Of a stretch of 5,530 nucleotides of DNA, positions 1-4,775 are shown one piece after another. The notes under the pieces were generated by a model, which worked only from the letters and a program-made list of their open reading frames with translations, did not search any database and was not told the DNA's origin. Position 1 is the first letter of the stretch; each line of letters starts with the position of its first letter. Made by a program: the position numbers and the translations under genes. This stretch comes from Planctomycetota bacterium (GTDB lineage: Bacteria; Planctomycetota; UBA1135; GCA-002686595): positions 1 through 5,530 of the forward strand of contig JAJFFA010000025.1 of NCBI GenBank assembly GCA_021776885.1. The letters run 5' to 3'.

Positions 1-42
1 AACGCGGACCCGCCCGCTCACTCCCAGAGCCAGAGGACGGCA

Positions 43-67
43 GGCCTCTCGTGCAGGGGGAGAGGCC
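43..67. repeat. Perfect 8-bp inverted repeat (hairpin)
   Basis: GGCCTCTC at 43-50 is exactly complementary to GAGAGGCC at 60-67, with a 9-base loop between. No T-run follows on either strand, so it is not a standard intrinsic terminator. It may be an RNA stem in the 3' region of the minus-strand transcript, or a protein-binding palindrome. The pairing is certain; the function is unknown. Confidence 0.6.
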
Positions 68-130
68 AGGAGTAGCGCCATCCGTCGTTGGCGAGCTTGG
101 AGCAACCGATCGCGCGCCGAGGGGCGATGA

Positions 131-167
131 GAAGCAAACCCCCCGCTCCTCTTGGGGAGGGGCTTTC
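131..167 (-). terminator. Possible weak terminator hairpin after the leftmost minus-strand gene
   Basis: Read on the minus strand, this segment folds imperfectly. GCTT at 162-165 can pair with AAGC at 132-135, and the runs of G at 156-161 with the runs of C at 139-144, with mismatches and a small A bulge. It lies about 60 bases past the stop codon at 226. The T content after the stem is poor, so a rho-independent terminator is only a weak suggestion. Confidence 0.2.
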
Positions 168-225
168 GAACTTGCGACACGCTGAAACTTGACCGAACCG
201 TGAACTTCGTGGGGGCCTAGGCAAC

Positions 226-927
226 CTAGTCGCTCTCCTCTTCGCCGCCCTCGATCTCGATCCAGAACTCGACGACGTAGTCGTCCTGCAGGCGGAAGTA
301 CCAGGAGTTGGCGGGCACGCTCGGGTCGGCGCGGCGGTAGACGAAGAGCACGCCGCCCTTCGGCCGGTAGATCGCGCTGGGCGGGCCGTAGGCTTCGATC
401 AGGTCGCGTGCCGACTGGAAGTACTGCGAGCGGTCGCTGGCGCGCTCGTCCTCGTTCCAGCGCTCCTCGAGCAGCTCGAGGGCGACCCAGTCGATCTCGC
501 TGCGCCGGGCGCGCACGTCGATCAGGCTCTCGCCACCGAGGGCCGGCGCGCTGCGCAGCAGCTCCTGGGTGCGCTGGGTCTCCGCCTGGAAGGTCACACG
601 CAGGGCGTCGATGCTCTGCGCCAGGGCGCCCAGGTCGGCGACGGCAGGGCCGGGGGCCGGCGCGCCGTCGGCGCTCTCACGCGGCGCAGCGAGGCCGGCC
701 GGGGGCACCAGCTCGTTCGCGGCCAGGCGCGCCTCGAGGGCCTCGAGCACGCGCAGGGTGCGCTCCTGGGTGCGGGCCAGTTCGGCTAGATCGGCGGCCA
801 ACCCGGCCGCCAGCTGGGGATCCGGAGCGCTCCCCGACTCCGCGGCCTCGGCCGGGGCCCAGCGCAGCAGCACGAGGGCGCCGACGGCGAGGGCGAGCAG
901 GACGGCGAGCAGGATCTTGGCGTTCAT
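226..927 (-). CDS. Membrane-anchored coiled-coil protein with BamE/SmpA-like C-terminal region (hypothetical)
   Basis: A 233-residue protein that I do not recognise as a named family. Residues 5-21 are strongly hydrophobic, behind a Lys at position 4: an N-terminal membrane anchor or signal peptide. An AEA sequence at 26-28 could be a cleavage site, though Arg22 argues for an anchor. Residues 47, 50, 54, 57, 61, 64 and 68 (L, L, Q, T, L, L, L) give a regular heptad a/d pattern, so a coiled coil is likely. A Pro/Ala-rich linker (about 74-94) leads to a second helix (97-126). The C-terminal part has a YGPPS motif (180-184), then FVYRR (195-199) and an aromatic strand YFRLQDDYVVEFWIE (210-224). 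This resembles the GxP, tyrosine-strand and 'F..g.V' pattern of SmpA/OmlA/BamE domains, but only loosely. The body of the protein should lie outside the cytoplasm. The tail is acidic. It is third in a minus-strand series, 66 bases after the glycosyltransferase stop, and may have its own promoter. No Shine-Dalgarno sequence precedes the ATG. The reading frame is secure; the function is not. Confidence 0.85.
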   Translation of the reverse strand: MNAKILLAVLLALAVGALVLLRWAPAEAAESGSAPDPQLAAGLAADLAELARTQERTLRVLEALEARLAANELVPPAGLAAPRESADGAPAPGPAVADLGALAQSIDALRVTFQAETQRTQELLRSAPALGGESLIDVRARRSEIDWVALELLEERWNEDERASDRSQYFQSARDLIEAYGPPSAIYRPKGGVLFVYRRADPSVPANSWYFRLQDDYVVEFWIEIEGGEEESD

Positions 928-954
928 CGCGGGCGCGGACGGTCGGGGGCTTGG

Positions 955-960
955 ATTGTA
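955..960 (-). promoter_or_regulatory. Possible -10 element for the coiled-coil protein gene
   Basis: On the minus strand these bases read TACAAT, close to the TATAAT consensus, in an otherwise GC-rich 66-base gap. Transcription would begin near 948 and leave a leader of about 20 bases before the ATG at 927. No good -35 hexamer is visible at 16-19 bases upstream, so support is limited. Confidence 0.25.
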
Positions 961-987
961 GACGCGCAGTTCGACATTCCGGTTGTC

Positions 988-1006
988 GGGCGGTCAGCCC
1001 CCGCCC
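988..1006 (-). repeat. GC hairpin enclosing the glycosyltransferase stop codon
   Basis: GGGCGG at 988-993 pairs perfectly with CCGCCC at 1001-1006. The seven-base loop (994-1000) contains the TGA stop of the glycosyltransferase gene. No T-run follows on the minus strand, so it is not a classical terminator. In the transcript it could reduce read-through into the next gene or protect the 3' end. In so GC-rich a sequence a 6-bp stem can also arise by chance. Confidence 0.4.
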
Positions 1007-2046
1007 AGCCGGGCGAGCCCCTCGCGCGCCTGGAGCTCGAGTCCCTCGAAGGCGGGCACGTCGAAGGGCCGGCGCGCCAGCTCGAGGCACACGCCGTAGG
1101 CGCGCCGGGCCTCGACCGTGAGGCCCAGGGCCTCCAGGGCGCGCCCTTCGGCCAGGCACAGGTTCGGGTGGGTCCCCTGGTGCCGGCGAGCGCAGGCACG
1201 CACCGCGCTCAGGGCCTCCTGCGGCCTCCCGGCCACCAGCTCGAGCTGGGCATAGATCCCTCCGAAGCGTACGACGTCCGGGCTGAGCTCCCCCGCCGGA
1301 CGCCGGTCGATGCGCCGCAGGAACGGGGCCAGGGTGCTCTCCCCCAGGGCCCGGGCGCGGGCTGTGTCGCCCCTCCGTGTCAGCTCGTTCAACAGGTAGC
1401 CGACCAGCTCGCCATCGCTCGGATCCTCGGCCACCGCGCGCTCGAGCAGGGCCAGGTTGCGCGCGTCCTTGCCCCGCGCGCGACGCACCTCGGGCAGGTC
1501 GCCGCAGTGCACGATCGGTGCATCGAGGCGCTCGATGACCCCCCCCTCGCGGGCACGCAAGCGGTTCGCCGCCGAAGCAACGCCCTCGTGCACGCGGCGC
1601 TCGAAGCGCAGCTCGTCGCGCAAGGGGAAGAAGCGGCCGACCCCCGAGGCGGCGGCGTTCGGGACAGCGACCTGCTCGGGGTCGGCCGCCGCATGGGTGG
1701 CCGTGTAGAGGGGCAGGACGCCCAGCACCAGCTCCCTGCGCCGCGCCGCGTCACGCAGCACCGCATGGGCGCGCCGGACCAGCCGCTCGTCCGCGTCGAG
1801 CACCAGCGCGTGGGTTCCGCGTGCCGCCTCCAGCGCCGCGTTGCGGGCCGCGGCGAAGTCGTCGTCCCAGGCGCGCTCGAGGACCCGCGCCCCAGCCCCG
1901 CGGGCCAGCTCGCGCGTGCCGTCGCGACTGCCCGTATCGACGCAGACGGCCTCGTCCACCAGGCCGGCGACCGACTCGAGGCAGGGCCCGAGGAAGGCCT
2001 CCTCGTCGCGCACGATCATGCACAGGGAAATCGACGGTTCGGGCAT
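994..2046 (-). CDS. Family 2 glycosyltransferase, SunS/WaaE-like, with helical-repeat C-terminus
   Basis: A 350-residue enzyme expected to transfer a sugar from a nucleotide-sugar donor to an unidentified acceptor, probably at the cytoplasmic face of the membrane. The GT-A fold is clear. The first strand is ISLCMIVRDEE (6-16). Next come VDTGSRDGT (36-44), which holds the nucleotide-binding Asp, and the characteristic W60-x-x-DFAAARN (63-69). The metal-binding DxD is LDADE (83-87; Asp84 and Asp86). RFFP (138-141), RRVHEG (150-155) and VHCG (179-182) match the later conserved blocks of the group that includes SunS and LPS core transferases of the WaaE/KdtX type. From about residue 194 to the end the protein is Ala/Leu/Arg-rich and helical with TPR-like spacing, a common tail in this group that may bind the acceptor or a partner. 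No membrane segment is seen. The gene starts 14 bases after the stop of the gene at 2061, so the two are probably co-transcribed. There is no Shine-Dalgarno sequence before the ATG. Lipopolysaccharide, exopolysaccharide or peptide glycosylation are all possible; the acceptor cannot be read from sequence. Confidence 0.92.
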   Translation of the reverse strand: MPEPSISLCMIVRDEEAFLGPCLESVAGLVDEAVCVDTGSRDGTRELARGAGARVLERAWDDDFAAARNAALEAARGTHALVLDADERLVRRAHAVLRDAARRRELVLGVLPLYTATHAAADPEQVAVPNAAASGVGRFFPLRDELRFERRVHEGVASAANRLRAREGGVIERLDAPIVHCGDLPEVRRARGKDARNLALLERAVAEDPSDGELVGYLLNELTRRGDTARARALGESTLAPFLRRIDRRPAGELSPDVVRFGGIYAQLELVAGRPQEALSAVRACARRHQGTHPNLCLAEGRALEALGLTVEARRAYGVCLELARRPFDVPAFEGLELQAREGLARLGGG

Positions 2047-2060
2047 GGGGTCGGCCGCGT

Positions 2061-2549
2061 TCAGCGCTCGCGCTCGTGGTGGTTCACCTCGAAGGTGCGC
2101 AGGATCTGCCAGCCCTCAGCCCCGTCCACCAGCTCGGCGCGGAAGCGTGCGTCCCAGTACAGCTCCTCGGTCCCGTCCGGTCGGGCGCGCCAGAAGACGG
2201 CGCGCCCTCCGGCCTGGGCCGACTCCCCTTCGGGCGCCAGCTCGACGATCAGCTCCTGCTCGGGCAGCTCCATGCGCAGGCGCTCCTCGCCCCCGCGGAA
2301 GAACAGGTAGATCAGGGTCTCGCGGATCCGGCGCCGGTCGTAGCCGCGATCGTCCTCGTCCTCGTAGTCGTCGTGGAAGCCGGCCAGCACCGCGCCGGCG
2401 TCCTCGAGGTTGAAGCCCTGGGTCATGTGTTCGAAGCGGCGCAGGATCTTGTCCTCCTCGCTGCCGAGCTCGAGCATCAGGAAGCGGCCGCCGAGGGCCA
2501 GGAGGGCGATCAGGGCGCCATACATTAAGAGTGAGCGTAGGCGGTCCAT
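2061..2549 (-). CDS. Small membrane-anchored protein, possible NTF2-like domain (hypothetical)
   Basis: A 162-residue protein not assigned to a named family. An N-terminal hydrophobic segment (about 7-26) follows three positive or polar residues (DRLRS), giving a single-pass anchor with the remainder probably outside the cytoplasm. Residues 31-85 are helical and charged, with FHDDYEDEDDRGYDRR (58-73). The rest alternates hydrophobic and polar residues as in beta strands: ELIVELA (99-105), GRAVFWRA (115-122), YWDARFRAELV (131-141) and GWQILRTFEVNHH (146-158). Helices followed by a curved sheet ending in a 'W.I...' strand resemble the NTF2-like/SnoaL fold. That is inference from pattern, with no catalytic residue identified. 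I chose the ATG at 2549 because it puts the hydrophobic anchor right at the N-terminus. A start at 2615 would add 22 non-hydrophobic residues and translate the shared operator. It is first of the minus-strand series and divergent from the GntR gene, 68 bases away. No Shine-Dalgarno sequence is seen. Confidence 0.85.
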   Translation of the reverse strand: MDRLRSLLMYGALIALLALGGRFLMLELGSEEDKILRRFEHMTQGFNLEDAGAVLAGFHDDYEDEDDRGYDRRRIRETLIYLFFRGGEERLRMELPEQELIVELAPEGESAQAGGRAVFWRARPDGTEELYWDARFRAELVDGAEGWQILRTFEVNHHERER

Positions 2550-2574
2550 GGCGGGAGATTCTGCGGAATCGGGC

Positions 2575-2609
2575 TTGGCCCCGCCACTGTTCTGCTGTAT
2601 GGGTATACA
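2575..2609 (+). promoter_or_regulatory. Likely promoter of the GntR/ABC operon
   Basis: TTGGCC (2575-2580) and TATGGG (2598-2603) are 17 bases apart and could serve as -35 and -10 elements. TATACA (2604-2609) is a better -10 by itself but has no good -35 at normal distance. If TATACA is used, transcription would begin only one or two bases before the TTG at 2618, giving a nearly leaderless message. Either choice overlaps the inverted repeat at 2596-2609, as expected for a repressor that blocks its own promoter. Confidence 0.35.
2596..2609. promoter_or_regulatory. Palindromic operator, probable binding site of the GntR repressor
   Basis: TGTAT (2596-2600) and ATACA (2605-2609) form a perfect inverted repeat around GGGT. 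It sits in the 68-base gap between the divergent genes and is among the few AT-rich spots in the window. GntR-family dimers bind short palindromes of this kind, and YtrA-type repressors usually act on the promoter of their own operon. The site lies 9 bases before the repressor start codon and 47 bases before the divergent ATG, so it could control both directions. The pairing is seen; the identity of the binder is inferred. Confidence 0.6.
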
Positions 2610-2617
2610 CCACACAG

Positions 2618-3049
2618 TTGAGCCTTCACATCCACATCCAGCCCAACTCGGGCGTGCCGCTCTACCGGCAGATCGCGAACGAGGTCAAGGCCGCGTTCCT
2701 CAGCAGCCGTCTGCAGGCCGGCGAGCGCCTGCCGTCCGTGCGCGAGCTGGCAGCGGAGCTCGCCATGAACCCGACCACCATCGTCAAGGCCTACGACCTG
2801 CTCGAGAACGAGCGCCTGATCGTCCGCCGCCAGGGCCAGGGCGCCTTCGTCGCCGATGGGCGCCAGCCCCTGCCCGCCGGTGAACGCCACGCGCTGATCG
2901 AGCGCCTGGCCTCCCAGCTCGCCATCGAGGGCCGCCGGGTGGGCCTGAGTGAGGACCAGATCGAAGCAGCCCTGCGCGTCCAGCTGAGCAAGCTGCGCCC
3001 CGGACCCGATTCCGGCCGCGCCGGAAAGCAGACCAGGAGAAAGCCGTGA
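2618..3049 (+). CDS. GntR-family transcriptional repressor, YtrA subfamily
   Basis: A 143-residue DNA-binding protein that probably represses its own operon and may respond to a cell-envelope signal or drug. The N-terminus SLHIHIQPNSGVPLYRQI (2-19) is the standard opening of YtrA-type regulators. A winged helix-turn-helix follows: GERLPSVRELAAEL (35-48), then NPTTIVKAYDLLE (51-63) as the recognition-helix region, then RRQGQGAFV (70-78) as the wing. The C-terminal part (about 85-125) is only a short helical segment. This short tail, rather than a large FadR or UTRA effector domain, defines the YtrA subfamily. The start was set at TTG 2618 because family similarity begins exactly there; the upstream in-frame GTG at 2531 would add 29 unrelated residues and overlap the divergent gene. 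No Shine-Dalgarno sequence precedes the TTG. The stop overlaps the ATPase start by four bases (GTGA), which couples the two genes. The nature of the inducer cannot be seen. Confidence 0.93.
   Translation: MSLHIHIQPNSGVPLYRQIANEVKAAFLSSRLQAGERLPSVRELAAELAMNPTTIVKAYDLLENERLIVRRQGQGAFVADGRQPLPAGERHALIERLASQLAIEGRRVGLSEDQIEAALRVQLSKLRPGPDSGRAGKQTRRKP
3035..3039 (+). promoter_or_regulatory. Shine-Dalgarno site of the ABC ATPase
   Basis: AGGAG six bases before the GTG at 3046 lies within the end of the repressor gene. It supports the GTG start and translation coupled to the repressor stop codon. Confidence 0.7.
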
Positions 3050-4002
3050 ACGCAGTCGAGACCCGCTCCCTGACCAAGCTCTACGAAGGCCGTGCCGTGG
3101 TCGACGGCGTCGACTGGACCCTCCCGCGGGGCAGCGCCTGCGCGTTCCTGGGCAAGAACGGGGCCGGCAAGAGCACCACCCTGCGCATGCTCATGGGCTT
3201 CACCCGCCCCAGCCACGGTAGCGCGAGCGTGCTGGGCGCGGACCCCTGGGAGCACACGGTCGAGACCAAGCGCCGCATCGGCTACGTCGCCGAGCAGCCC
3301 ATCCTGCCCGGCTGGCTGCGGGTCGATGCCCTGCTCTCGGCCTGGTCCAAGCTCTACCCCGCCTGGGACGCGGCCTTCGAGCGACGCCTGCGCGAGGTCT
3401 TCGAGATCCCTGGAAAGAAGCGCGTGTCCGAGCTCTCCAAGGGCCAGCACCGGCGCGTGATGTTGCTCTGCTCCCTGGCGCAGGGGGGCGACCTCCTGAT
3501 CCTCGACGAGCCCGGCAGCGGCCTCGACGTCGCGGCGCGCCGCGAGCTCCTGTCGATCCTGGCCGAGTGGCTCGCCGGCGAGGACAAGAGCCTGCTCTTC
3601 TCGACCCACATCGTCACCGACGTCGAGCGCATCGCCTCGCGCGTCGCCATCCTCAAGGACGGGCGCATGGTGGCCGACACGGAGCTCGACGAGCTGCACG
3701 ACAACGTCAAGTCCGTGCGCATGCCCCTCGACTTCTACCGCGCCACGCGCGAGCGCTGGGTGGCCGCCGGCCTGCTCGAGGAGAGCCTGCAGGCGCACTC
3801 GGCCCTGATCACGGTACGCCACTTCGCGACCCACGGGCGCTTCGTGCTGCAGACCCTGGACGAGGGGCGCGTGGTCCTGTCCCAGGGTGACTCGCGCGAT
3901 GTCTGGCTCGGCGCGAACGGAGACGAGGCCCACGTGCTGCACCTGCCCCTCGAGGATGCGTTCCTGGCCCTGACGGGATCGGGTCCCAAGGAGGACGTGT
4001 GA
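3046..4002 (+). CDS. ABC transporter ATP-binding protein (YtrB/CcmA-like, COG1131 type)
   Basis: A 318-residue ATPase that should power an ABC exporter made with the membrane proteins encoded just downstream. All nucleotide-binding motifs are present: Walker A GKNGAGKST (36-44), Q-loop Gln84 in AEQP, signature LSKGQ (130-134), Walker B LLILDE (150-155) with catalytic Glu155, D-loop SGLD (158-161) and switch His188 in STHI. LSKGQ in place of LSGGQ, and the YPAWD segment (104-108) before it, are typical of the YtrB-like branch. The D-loop is followed by Val162 where most relatives have Pro. The core ends near residue 215. About 100 further residues form a mixed alpha/beta C-terminal extension, as in many drug- or bacteriocin-type ATPases, where it may support dimer contact or regulation. 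There is no signal peptide, so the protein is cytoplasmic and membrane-associated. The GTG start is supported by AGGAG at 3035 and the GTGA overlap with the repressor gene; the stop overlaps the next gene by another GTGA. The substrate is unknown. Confidence 0.95.
   Translation: MNAVETRSLTKLYEGRAVVDGVDWTLPRGSACAFLGKNGAGKSTTLRMLMGFTRPSHGSASVLGADPWEHTVETKRRIGYVAEQPILPGWLRVDALLSAWSKLYPAWDAAFERRLREVFEIPGKKRVSELSKGQHRRVMLLCSLAQGGDLLILDEPGSGLDVAARRELLSILAEWLAGEDKSLLFSTHIVTDVERIASRVAILKDGRMVADTELDELHDNVKSVRMPLDFYRATRERWVAAGLLEESLQAHSALITVRHFATHGRFVLQTLDEGRVVLSQGDSRDVWLGANGDEAHVLHLPLEDAFLALTGSGPKEDV
3988..3994 (+). promoter_or_regulatory. Shine-Dalgarno site of the first permease-like gene
   Basis: AAGGAGG ends four bases before the GTG at 3999 and is a near-perfect anti-16S match inside the end of the ATPase gene. 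It decides the GTG start that overlaps the ATPase stop. Confidence 0.75.
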
Positions 4003-4775
4003 AGCCGGCCCTGACCTTCACCCTCAGCCCGACCCTGGCGCCCCTGGTCCCGTTCGTGCCGCCGCTGCTCGTGGTGAGCTGCATGAACTGGGCCCAGCAC
4101 GAGGAAAAGGATGGCCTGATCTCCGTGCTGCTCATCGGGCTGGGGATCAGCGCGTGCATGCGCGTGCACCACATCGTCTCGTACCCCACCTACGAGCTGC
4201 TGTCGACCCTGCCCTACCCGCGGCGCCGCGGCCTGTGGCTGCCCTTCGCCGCCACCGGCGCATCCCTCTGCGCCCTGGGCGCCCTACTCCACGTCATCGA
4301 GTCCAGCGGCGTGGCGGGCGGCGTGCTGCGCTACATCGACGCCCACCTCGGAGTCTCCTTCGGCGCCGACCTCACGCCGCGCCGTCGCGCGGCGATGCCC
4401 CTGCCCTGGCTCCTGGGCTACCCGGCCCTGGCCTTCTACGGCAGCCTGGCCTGGTTGACCCGCATGCGCCAGCGGGCTTCGCCGGCGCGCCGCTCCCTCT
4501 GGAGCATGGAGCTGGTCGTCTACTCCGTCGTCGCCGGCGCCCTCGGCGGCGCGGCCCAGGCCCTGACCCTGCCCGAGTCCGAGGTCTGGAGCGCGGGCTT
4601 CGGCGGCCTCTGTCTGCTCGCCGCCTTGCCCCTGGCACGGGTGGCACGCGGACTGCTGACAGAAGAGACCGACGAGACCTCGCCCCTCTCGCCCCGCGCG
4701 CAGGGCGCCGGGCGCGTCCCCGCAGCCGCGCCGGCCGCCGCAGCCTCGAGCGAGGAGGTCCGATGGAGTTCCTGA
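3999..4775 (+). CDS. Putative ABC-2-type transporter membrane subunit
   Basis: A 258-residue integral membrane protein, probably one half of the exporter channel driven by the preceding ATPase. Hydrophobic stretches fit about six membrane segments: roughly 10-28, 39-55, 81-100, 132-151, 168-188 and 194-212. The loop YELLSTLPYPRRRGLW (65-80) resembles the 'LL..LP.sr...' cytoplasmic motif of ABC-2 permeases, which follows the second helix and contacts the ATPase. A soluble tail (about 215-258) is Glu/Thr-rich at first, then Ala/Pro-rich, and looks poorly ordered. No overall family match is recognised, so the role rests on topology, the LP motif and position in the operon. The GTG start overlaps the ATPase stop by four bases and has a strong AAGGAGG. 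The stop lies 13 bases inside the next gene. A minus-strand ORF crosses the same DNA but is a high-GC shadow. Confidence 0.85.
   Translation: MKPALTFTLSPTLAPLVPFVPPLLVVSCMNWAQHEEKDGLISVLLIGLGISACMRVHHIVSYPTYELLSTLPYPRRRGLWLPFAATGASLCALGALLHVIESSGVAGGVLRYIDAHLGVSFGADLTPRRRAAMPLPWLLGYPALAFYGSLAWLTRMRQRASPARRSLWSMELVVYSVVAGALGGAAQALTLPESEVWSAGFGGLCLLAALPLARVARGLLTEETDETSPLSPRAQGAGRVPAAAPAAAASSEEVRWSS
4753..4758 (+). promoter_or_regulatory. Shine-Dalgarno site of the second permease-like gene
   Basis: AGGAGG lies four bases before the ATG at 4763, within the last codons of the preceding gene. It is the main evidence for the start of the gene that continues off the right edge. Confidence 0.75.

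Larger units (their letters stand above)
1..225. other. Apparently non-coding stretch at left edge
   Basis: I see no convincing gene here. A plus-strand frame is open from the left edge to a stop at 183-185, but only 38 of its 60 codons end in G or C, against 56 of the first 60 codons in the gene at 4763. A minus-strand frame of 68 codons also exists, but it has an Arg/Pro-rich start and no recognisable domain. The stretch is visibly less GC-rich than its neighbours. It lies downstream of the minus-strand gene that ends at 226 and contains two hairpin-forming segments, listed separately. It could be a 3' untranslated region, an intergenic spacer or an unrecognised small RNA. Confidence 0.6.

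Noticed and set aside
150..180. TTCGAA next to a G/C stretch, checked as a tRNA T-arm
   Set aside because: The flanking bases do not pair as a T-stem, and no anticodon or acceptor stem can be drawn.
3..185. Open frame entering from the left edge on the plus strand
   Set aside because: Only 38 of 60 codons end in G or C, unlike the true genes, and no motif is present. Other frames are also open here, so openness is not evidence.
216..221. CCTAGG palindrome just past the stop of the coiled-coil gene
   Set aside because: It is a 6-base palindrome with no further symmetry or context; chance is the simplest explanation.
18..224. 68-codon minus-strand open frame downstream of the coiled-coil gene
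   Set aside because: The start region is Arg/Pro-rich, there is no ribosome site or domain, and it overlaps both hairpin segments.
1168..2310. 380-codon plus-strand open frame over the glycosyltransferase gene
   Set aside because: It is antisense to a gene with clear GT2 motifs and crosses two minus-strand genes. The product has no recognisable domain.
2550..2615. Upstream extension of the small anchored protein to the ATG at 2615
   Set aside because: It adds 22 polar residues before the membrane anchor and would read through the shared operator.
2531..2617. Upstream extension of the repressor to the GTG at 2531
   Set aside because: The 29 added residues do not resemble the family, would translate the operator, and overlap the divergent gene's start.
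2791..3942. 383-codon minus-strand open frame across the repressor and ATPase genes
   Set aside because: It lies antisense to genes with complete family motifs, and its translation shows no domain. Long shadow frames are expected at this GC content.
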